11,967 nt of DNA from Oscillospiraceae bacterium (lineage in GTDB: Bacteria; Bacillota; Clostridia; Saccharofermentanales; Saccharofermentanaceae). The DNA lies in assembly GCA_902795955.1 (NCBI GenBank), contig CADBNJ010000058.1, forward strand, positions 1 through 11,967. Reading direction: 5' to 3'. Below the pieces are notes generated by a model that searched no databases, was not told where the DNA came from, and worked only from the letters and a program-made list of their open reading frames with translations. Positions within the stretch are counted from its first letter, which is position 1; every line of letters begins with the position of its first letter. Shown here piece by piece: positions 6,847 through 11,967 of the stretch. A program made the position numbers and the translations under genes.

Positions 6847-7515
6847 AGAAAGATACTGGTTACGGAGGATGAGCCGGAGATAAGAGAACTGCTGTTCAAT
6901 TATCTTACGCATGAAGGCTTTGAGGTCAGTCTGGCCGAAGACGGTGTTAAGGCACTGTCTATGTTCGCGGCTGAACACTATGATCTCGTCCTTCTTGATA
7001 TCATGATCCCGAAGATCGACGGCTACGGAGTATGCGAAGTCATAAAGAAGCAGTCTGATATTCCCGTAATGTTTCTGTCGGCGTTGAGCGACGACAGATC
7101 ACAGATAAAGGGCTATGACCTGATGGCGGATGATTATGTAACTAAGCCGTTCTCCATGCCTGTACTGGTCCGCAAGATCAATGCGCTCCTCCGGAGGCAG
7201 AATGCTGTTCCGTCATCGAGAGACAATATTATCGTATGTAACGGTATAATGATCGATCCGGATACGATGGGTGTTACCGTTGACGGCCGGAGCGTGGAAC
7301 TGACATCGCGTGAGTTTGATATTCTTCTGACTCTGGCAAAGAATCCCGGCAGGATCTATACGCGTGAGATGCTTCTTGATCTTCTGTGGGATTACAATTC
7401 CCTTGTAGATGAGAGGATAGTTGACAGTCATATCAAGAACCTGCGTCACAAACTTGGCGGCGACCATATAGAGACCGTGAGAGGCAGGGGGTACCGGATT
7501 GCGAAGGTTGTTTAG
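6844..7515 (+). CDS. OmpR/PhoB family response regulator
   Basis: The protein is 223 residues, the standard length for the family. The receiver domain (about 1-118) begins MRKILVTEDEPEIREL, with acidic residues Glu8 and Asp9, phospho-acceptor Asp52 in LLDIMIP, Ser79 in the switch position and Lys101 in VTKPF. The winged-helix DNA-binding domain (about 128-223) has VELTSREFDILLTL, YTREMLLDLLWDY, VDSHIKNLRHKLG and the end motif VRGRGYRI. It should be phosphorylated by the kinase encoded immediately downstream, whose start overlaps its 3' end by 17 nt. The start has no ribosome binding site, and the upstream -10-like element lies only 6 nt away, so a leaderless mRNA is possible. Targets may include its own promoter and the esterase promoter. 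Confidence 0.95.
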   Translation: MRKILVTEDEPEIRELLFNYLTHEGFEVSLAEDGVKALSMFAAEHYDLVLLDIMIPKIDGYGVCEVIKKQSDIPVMFLSALSDDRSQIKGYDLMADDYVTKPFSMPVLVRKINALLRRQNAVPSSRDNIIVCNGIMIDPDTMGVTVDGRSVELTSREFDILLTLAKNPGRIYTREMLLDLLWDYNSLVDERIVDSHIKNLRHKLGGDHIETVRGRGYRIAKVV

Positions 7516-8890
7516 CAGACTGTCTGTTAAGGTATTTGTGATCTCATTCCTGGTGCAGGTGCTGTCAGGGTTTCTGATCTGTGCAGTTCTTTATTTGCAG
7601 ACCCCCGAGATGCTCTACTCTCCCAAAGATGAACTCGATGATCTTATACAGAGACTTGCGGATCATACGCGTGAAGACTGCGGTGATCTTATTGATGATT
7701 TCATCAGGCGTACCGGAATGGATCTGGCCTTTTACGACGAGGAATCTTACAAGTCAAAGCAATATAACACTCCTTTGGACAACATAGGAACATTGACGAT
7801 AAAGGATCTGAAGTCTCTTCACCGCGCCCTTGACCACAGCGAATCCATGGGTACATACGGTCTGATGTTCAAGGATGATCCCGGTATGTATATTGTCCAA
7901 TATTTCAGCTACGGAGGAGAATATAATCTTATTCCCCGCGCACTCCATAACAGCTATGCGCTGATGATAGCCGTAGTAGTCGTGTTGTCACTGATCAGCT
8001 CATTCATATACACCGTTGTCTTCGCGCGTCCGGTGCGCAAGCTGAGCAAAGTGTCCGGGCAGATGGCTAAGATGGATTTTACCGTCAAATGTGATGACAG
8101 ACGCGGCGATGAGATAGGTGATCTCGCCCGTGACCTTAATGCTCTGTCTGCGGCGCTTGACAGGAAGATCGGAGAGCTTGAGGAAGAGATAGTACGGGTG
8201 CGTGAGATGGAAGAACAGAAGGAGATGTTTTTCGCTGCGGCATCGCATGAGCTTAAGACCCCTGTAACGATCCTTGAAGGTCATTTGCGCGGCATGATCG
8301 AGGGAGTCGGTCCGTATGAGGATCATGATGAATATCTGGCGAAGTCGCTCAGGACGGTTAAGCGCATGGAGAGCCTGATAGGTGAGATACTTACTGCATC
8401 CAGGATGCAGTCTTCACATGAAGTTGTGATGGGCAGCGTTGACATGGCAGAAATACTTGACGGGAAGCTTAGTGAGTCTGAGGACCTGTTTACTGTCAGA
8501 AATATCAGCGTTAACAGGCATATAGATAAAGGTCTGTTCTTCGCAGGCAACAGAGAACTGATGCAGCTTGCTGCCGGGGCATTTATAAGTAATGCAGTCT
8601 TCTACTCGCATGAAGGATCGTCGATAGATGTGACGGCACGGCGTGATGGAGACAATATAGTAACCGTCATTGAGAATAAAGGGGCACACATTGATGATAA
8701 GGACATAGTCCACCTGTTCGAACCTTTCTACAGGACGGATTCATCGCGCAGTTCAAGGAGTGGCGGAAGCGGACTCGGATTGTATCTGGCGCGTCTCATC
8801 ATCACCAAGCATGGTGGCAGCGTAAGCCTTGATAATACCGCGGACGGTGTCTGTGCCCGGATCGTTCTGAATAGTGTTGAGGAACTGTAA
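7499..8890 (+). CDS. HAMP-containing sensor histidine kinase
   Basis: This is a 463-residue protein starting with TTG 7499. The start is supported by AGGGGG (7486-7491), 7 nt upstream, and by the need to include the first membrane helix; no nearby ATG would do so. Membrane helices lie at about 10-33 and 152-175, with an extracellular sensor of about 115 residues between them. A HAMP linker (ARPVRKLSKVSGQMAKMDFTV to about 225) leads to HisKA with FFAAASHELKTPVTILEGHL (His250). The ATPase domain has FISNAVFYS (Asn365), IENKG in place of the usual Asp-containing box, FEPFYR, and GGSGLGLYL. The VanS-like subgroup often carries such an Asn version, so activity is expected. The kinase gene overlaps the response regulator gene by 17 nt, which makes them a cognate pair. 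The stimulus is unknown. Confidence 0.95.
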   Translation: MRRLFSRLSVKVFVISFLVQVLSGFLICAVLYLQTPEMLYSPKDELDDLIQRLADHTREDCGDLIDDFIRRTGMDLAFYDEESYKSKQYNTPLDNIGTLTIKDLKSLHRALDHSESMGTYGLMFKDDPGMYIVQYFSYGGEYNLIPRALHNSYALMIAVVVVLSLISSFIYTVVFARPVRKLSKVSGQMAKMDFTVKCDDRRGDEIGDLARDLNALSAALDRKIGELEEEIVRVREMEEQKEMFFAAASHELKTPVTILEGHLRGMIEGVGPYEDHDEYLAKSLRTVKRMESLIGEILTASRMQSSHEVVMGSVDMAEILDGKLSESEDLFTVRNISVNRHIDKGLFFAGNRELMQLAAGAFISNAVFYSHEGSSIDVTARRDGDNIVTVIENKGAHIDDKDIVHLFEPFYRTDSSRSSRSGGSGLGLYLARLIITKHGGSVSLDNTADGVCARIVLNSVEEL

Positions 8891-8914
8891 AGCCCGCGCA
8901 TTACCGGTGTCATA

Positions 8915-8968
8915 TTCACACAAAATCCACACGGGATTCCTTTGTAATCCTTACTGCTTTGTTACTAT
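8915..8968 (+). promoter_or_regulatory. Putative promoter and response-regulator site before the esterase gene
   Basis: CACAC occurs at 8917-8921 and again at 8928-8932, an 11-bp spacing typical of tandem sites for OmpR/PhoB-type regulators. Downstream, a weak -35-like TTTGTA (8941-8946) and -10-like TACTAT (8963-8968) are 16 bp apart. CTTTGT is also repeated (8940-8945, 8957-8962), and GTAA TCC TTAC forms a small palindrome at 8944-8954. A poor promoter with an upstream tandem site fits an activated gene. Confidence 0.3.
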
Positions 8969-8997
8969 AGCATCAACAACCATCGGAGGATTACAAA

Positions 8998-10398
8998 ATG
9001 AATAAAAGAATTGCTGCTATAATGCTGACCGCGATAATGCTGATGACATCCTGTTCACAGACAACGCCAACAACAGGAACCGGTTCTTCCGGAGAACAGA
9101 CCGGGGTGTTGGTGAACCATATGACTCAGACTGAACTGCAAAGATCATCACAGACTGATTTCCGGCTTCTTGACCACCCTTGGGAAAGCCGGATGAACAC
9201 CGGAGATACGACAGACTTCACTGTGTTCAAGGACAAAGTATGCTTTGTGCCGAATATCGGTGCCGTCGTTTACGGGGAACCGGTCTTCAATGCATTTCCG
9301 CCTGAAGGATATGACGGAGGTTCCGGTACCGTTGTTTTTTTGCATGTGGATCAGAAGACAGGAGAAACGACCCCGGAAGAACTGTCATTTGATGATTATG
9401 ATGATCTGAAGTCAAAACTCAGAGCAGAGTATGACGGATGTATAGCAAGCGGTTATCCCAAGGTACCGGCTGATGAGGAATATGATTGTCTGATCAAATT
9501 GTACGACGCCGTGATTGAAGGAAGTGCTGAACAGATCGACGGTTCACTTCTCGATGAATACTTGGATTTCTACTACTCAGGAGGCGCTCGAAATAAGGAC
9601 AGCTACTACTGGGAGATGGACGATAAGGCTGTTGAGGCTATAAAAGACAGTATTTCCGAATATCATATCTATGACGGGGAGCTGGATATGAGTTTTGTAG
9701 TGCACGTGACCACACCTCCTTCATATGATAAGCAGAAGATGTATCCTGCTCTCGTAATGACGGATGCCGTATGGAGATTTGATGATGTCACTTCTCTTTA
9801 TGATCTGATGTCAAAGGGCAGTGCTGACCCGCAGTATCTGATAACGATCGGATTCGAGTACGATGTTGACGGTTGGGACAATGAGGTGAGGGGCAATATA
9901 TTTTGTAACCGCAAGAAGGAATTCCTTGATTTCATAACGGACAACATGATGCCTTATCTCGGCGGACAGTACAGGATCGACTATGGTGCTTCGACATTGT
10001 TCGGGCACTCGCAGGGTGGTGTTTTTGCACATTATGCGGCATTTAATTATGACCGTTATGAGAACAGACCGTTCGGTAACTACATCATAGCCAGTCCTGT
10101 TTTCTGGACACCTTATTTCACGGGCGTGAGTGATTATCCGCAGTACAGGAACGAATACGGATTCTTTGACAGAAATGATACTTACGGCAATAACATATTC
10201 ATTGCGTTCGGGGATGCCGAGGACGCGGATTATGAGGACAGCTTCGGAGGTAATGATTCTACTACAGAGGGAGTTGCGCATCTTGCAGAGAGGCTTGACT
10301 CTCACGGAGTTACGACATACAAAGTCAAGTCATACAGCAGCAATCATTACCGGTATGTACCCGCAATGCTGATGGAATATGTGCAGAATAAGGTGTAA
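8998..10398 (+). CDS. Lipoprotein alpha/beta-hydrolase, putative esterase
   Basis: This is a 466-residue protein with GGAGGA at 8985-8990, 7 nt before ATG 8998. It opens with a lipoprotein signal peptide (lipobox LMTSC, Cys19) and a Ser/Thr/Gly-rich linker, so it is displayed on the outer face of the membrane. Residues about 230-460 form an esterase D/COG2819-like alpha/beta-hydrolase domain: FVVHVTTPPSYD, then YPALVMTDA, then ITIGFEYDVDGWDNEVRGN, the nucleophile elbow FGHSQGG (Ser338), SPVFWTP, an acidic loop IAFGDAEDADYED with the probable catalytic Asp, and SNHYRYVPAM with His450. Relatives include siderophore esterases and CE1-type acetyl or feruloyl esterases acting on plant polysaccharide. 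Residues about 35-225 are acidic, Tyr-rich and unrecognised. Location after two sensor systems and a sugar-type binding protein favours a carbohydrate ester substrate, by inference. Confidence 0.82.
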   Translation: MNKRIAAIMLTAIMLMTSCSQTTPTTGTGSSGEQTGVLVNHMTQTELQRSSQTDFRLLDHPWESRMNTGDTTDFTVFKDKVCFVPNIGAVVYGEPVFNAFPPEGYDGGSGTVVFLHVDQKTGETTPEELSFDDYDDLKSKLRAEYDGCIASGYPKVPADEEYDCLIKLYDAVIEGSAEQIDGSLLDEYLDFYYSGGARNKDSYYWEMDDKAVEAIKDSISEYHIYDGELDMSFVVHVTTPPSYDKQKMYPALVMTDAVWRFDDVTSLYDLMSKGSADPQYLITIGFEYDVDGWDNEVRGNIFCNRKKEFLDFITDNMMPYLGGQYRIDYGASTLFGHSQGGVFAHYAAFNYDRYENRPFGNYIIASPVFWTPYFTGVSDYPQYRNEYGFFDRNDTYGNNIFIAFGDAEDADYEDSFGGNDSTTEGVAHLAERLDSHGVTTYKVKSYSSNHYRYVPAMLMEYVQNKV

Positions 10399-10404
10399 AG
10401 GTTA

Positions 10405-10740
10405 TTATCTGGCGAACCTGAACTTCTCTCCAAGGAACGGAATATCGAAAGTCGATCCCGTGATGGCGATGATCACGCATACGAGCCAGAAAACTATGAA
10501 TGCGAGCCACCAGAGGATATATACGATCCAGCCAAGGATGGGTATAAGATTGATGAACGGCATTATCATCTGCAGGATCGTGAGGATTATCGCATTGTTG
10601 ACATGACACTTGACAAAAGGATCATCCGCTTCAGGATGGATCACAAGACCGAGTATCCACAGGACACCGAAGTAGGCGAGAACCGCAAATAATCTGTTGT
10701 ATTTGGGACCTGCATATGTATCGTAGTCATGATTATCCAT
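10405..10740 (-). CDS. Small DUF4870-like integral membrane protein
   Basis: This is a 111-residue protein. The ATG at 10738-10740 (minus strand) is chosen because GGAGG lies 8 nt upstream; the ORF can be read 20 codons further out but without such a site. The short polar N-terminus is followed by three hydrophobic helices at about 17-34, 49-68 and 72-95, and a short basic tail, PFLGEKFRFAR. The pattern NRLFAVLAYFG, FVKCHVNNAIIL, LGWIVYILWWLAFIVFWLVCVIIA and the terminal FLGEKF matches DUF4870-type proteins, whose function is not established. It ends in two TAA stops and is convergent with the esterase: the two coding regions are 6 nt apart with no terminator, so the mRNAs may overlap. Its promoter is divergent from that of the YvcK gene. 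Confidence 0.82.
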   Translation of the reverse strand: MDNHDYDTYAGPKYNRLFAVLAYFGVLWILGLVIHPEADDPFVKCHVNNAIILTILQMIMPFINLIPILGWIVYILWWLAFIVFWLVCVIIAITGSTFDIPFLGEKFRFAR

Positions 10741-10771
10741 GGGATCATCCTCCGCTTGCTGATATAAATTA

Positions 10772-10800
10772 ATGCTATCACTGTTTGGTTTTATAAACAA
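10772..10800 (-). promoter_or_regulatory. Promoter of the DUF4870-like gene
   Basis: On the minus strand, TTGTTT (10795-10800) is followed after 17 bp by TAGCAT (10772-10777), the latter preceded by TGA as an extended -10. The start of transcription would be some 25 nt before the ATG at 10740. It is separated by only 11 bp from the -10 of the YvcK promoter on the other strand. Confidence 0.42.
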
Positions 10801-10808
10801 CTTTTTCT

Positions 10809-10817
10809 TGATATAAT
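10809..10817 (+). promoter_or_regulatory. Extended -10 promoter of the YvcK gene
   Basis: TGATATAAT is a perfect -10 hexamer (10812-10817) with an extended TGn motif. The -35 region is poor, which an extended -10 can compensate for. A second -10-like TACAAT follows at 10819-10824. The expected leader is about 30 nt and contains GGAGG (10836-10840). Confidence 0.55.
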
Positions 10818-10852
10818 ATACAATCGAGAAAAGTTGGAGGTTGTTCGCGGTT

Positions 10853-11806
10853 ATGAGTCAGGTTGTCGTTTTCGGCGGGGGAACGGGCATCTCGAATCTT
10901 CTGTCGGGGCTTAAGCTCTTTCCCATAGATGTTACGACCGTAGTTGCAGTAAGCGACAACGGATCCAGTACCGGAGTTCTTAAGGAGGAACTCGACATCC
11001 CGGCAGTCGGCGACCTGGGCAAGGTGCTGCTGTCGATGGCGAATGTGGATAAGGATTTCGTCGATCTTCTGAGGTACAGATTCTCCAAGGAGGGAACACT
11101 TTATAATCACCCGGTCAGGAACATAATGCTCGCGGCTCTCATAGATACAAAGGGAAGTCTCACCGAGGCGGCAAAGTACATGGCTAAGATCCTCAAGGTC
11201 AAGGGTACCGTGCTGCCGCTCACCGAGGATAAGGTGGAACTGGTTGGAGAGACGAAGAGAGGGAAGGATGAGTTTTTCGGTGAGGAGGATGTGAGCCTCA
11301 ACATCAAGCGCATCAGACGTCTCCATTATGATAAGCCCGTCCACATAAGCGACGAGATAAAGCAGAAGATCAAAGAGGCCGACCTTATCATATTCAGTCC
11401 GGGAAGTCTCTACACGAGCATCCTTCCGCATCTGCTGGCAGACGAGATCGTTGAATCGGTCAGGGAAGCTGCGGCTCCTTTGATGTATGTATCCAATCTG
11501 GTGACGCAGCCCGGAGAGACTGACGGATACAGTGTTGCAGATCACCTGGACGTACTTAATTCGTATCTTGACGGACGTAAGATCGACGTTGTCGTTGCAA
11601 ACAGCGGTGATGTGGATCAGAGGATACGTAAGAAGTACCTGGACACGGAGAATAAGACTGTAGTCGGTCTTGAGGAGATAGACAGAACCGGCGTTGAAGT
11701 GATCACGGGGGATATTTTCTCGATCGAGGATGAGAAGATAAGGCACGATGCCCTCAAGACGGCCTATCTGATATTCTCATATATCATGGAAAGGGAAGAG
11801 AAGTAA
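10853..11806 (+). CDS. yvcK: YvcK/UPF0052 family protein (gluconeogenesis factor, CofD-like)
   Basis: This is a 317-residue protein from ATG 10853; GGAGG at 10836-10840 is 12 nt away, rather long, but the in-frame TTG at 10841 abuts it and is too close. The N-terminal VVVFGGGTGISNLL (glycine loop at about 8-12), SDNGSSTG (34-41; usually DDGGSSG), GDLGKVL (53-59), FSPGSLYTSILPHLL (181-195) and QPGETDGYS (219-227) are the landmarks of YvcK. In Bacillus and mycobacteria these proteins bind UDP-sugars and support cell-wall synthesis and growth on gluconeogenic carbon. It lacks the F420 pathway context expected for a true CofD. The usual partners rapZ and whiA are absent here; it is preceded by a divergent gene and followed after 3 nt by an unrelated truncated ORF. 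Confidence 0.9.
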   Translation: MSQVVVFGGGTGISNLLSGLKLFPIDVTTVVAVSDNGSSTGVLKEELDIPAVGDLGKVLLSMANVDKDFVDLLRYRFSKEGTLYNHPVRNIMLAALIDTKGSLTEAAKYMAKILKVKGTVLPLTEDKVELVGETKRGKDEFFGEEDVSLNIKRIRRLHYDKPVHISDEIKQKIKEADLIIFSPGSLYTSILPHLLADEIVESVREAAAPLMYVSNLVTQPGETDGYSVADHLDVLNSYLDGRKIDVVVANSGDVDQRIRKKYLDTENKTVVGLEEIDRTGVEVITGDIFSIEDEKIRHDALKTAYLIFSYIMEREEK

Positions 11807-11809
11807 CGG

Positions 11810-11967
11810 ATGAGGATACTAAGGAACGGCAGGGGTAATCTGGAGAAGATCATCAGGAAGAAGAATGTGGACGGCATGTGCCGCCTGTCGGGATTTGTTT
11901 TCCTGCATGATAACGGTAAGAAGCTTCTGGCAAAGCACACTATTACGGCTGAAGTGATCGAGCTTAC
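11810..11967 (+). CDS. Truncated ORF after yvcK, unidentified
   Basis: An ATG at 11810, 3 nt after the yvcK stop and with GGGAAGAG upstream, opens a frame with no stop up to the window end (52 codons visible). The N-terminus is strongly basic (MRILRNGRGNLEKIIRKKN), followed by a beta-rich stretch, GFVFLHDNGKKLLAKHT and ITAEVIEL. Such a hydrophobic strand plus a TxEVIEL-like turn occurs at the start of some clostridial radical-SAM/SPASM proteins, but this is only a suggestion. It is not WhiA, the common neighbour. It is probably co-transcribed with yvcK. Confidence 0.6.
   Translation, partial: MRILRNGRGNLEKIIRKKNVDGMCRLSGFVFLHDNGKKLLAKHTITAEVIEL

Noticed and set aside
10778..11746. 322-codon minus-strand ORF opposite yvcK
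   Set aside because: It is long, but yvcK on the plus strand is unmistakable; the antisense frame resembles no family, lacks a ribosome binding site and is a shadow of codon usage.

Overview
The window looks like chromosomal DNA of an anaerobic Gram-positive Clostridia-type bacterium, perhaps Lachnospiraceae or Oscillospiraceae (inference). The evidence is strong GGAGG-type ribosome binding sites, lipobox lipoproteins, abundant two-component genes, a YvcK/UPF0052 gene, a small DUF4870-type membrane protein, and intermediate base composition by eye. No tRNA, rRNA, transposase or phage gene is visible. All large ORFs are intact, and only the last gene is cut by the window edge.

Layout. Positions 1-204 hold no convincing gene. 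They contain the end of an imperfect 51-bp tandem repeat built around the palindrome GCAGTATACTGC. From 205 a promoter followed by a TetR-type operator drives a three-gene operon: a TetR/AcrR regulator (271-849), a short-chain dehydrogenase (846-1592) and a free-standing condensation-domain-like acyltransferase with an HHxxxDG motif (1589-2794). Each gene overlaps the next by ATGA, so they should be translationally coupled.

The next block is for signalling. A membrane hybrid histidine kinase with two receiver domains (2864-5416) overlaps by ATGA a lipoprotein family-1 solute-binding protein (5413-6714). No ABC permease or ATPase gene is nearby, so the binding protein may be a ligand-sensing partner of the kinase rather than part of a transporter. 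A classical two-component pair follows: an OmpR/PhoB response regulator (6844-7515) and an overlapping HAMP-containing sensor kinase with a TTG start (7499-8890). After a promoter-bearing gap lies a lipoprotein alpha/beta-hydrolase esterase (8998-10398). A reasonable but unproven model is that extracellular ligand, possibly sugar, is sensed by the binding protein and kinase(s), and the esterase is an output acting on the cell surface.

The final block is housekeeping-like. A small DUF4870-type membrane protein lies on the minus strand (10405-10740) and is convergent with the esterase. It is divergent from a YvcK/UPF0052 gene (10853-11806), with both promoters packed into about 110 bp. A truncated ORF follows (11810 to the window end). 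It is not whiA, the usual yvcK neighbour.

The most interesting points are the coupled kinase and orphan binding protein, the compact TetR-SDR-condensation operon with its operator, the repeat at the left edge, and the apparently leaderless response-regulator gene.
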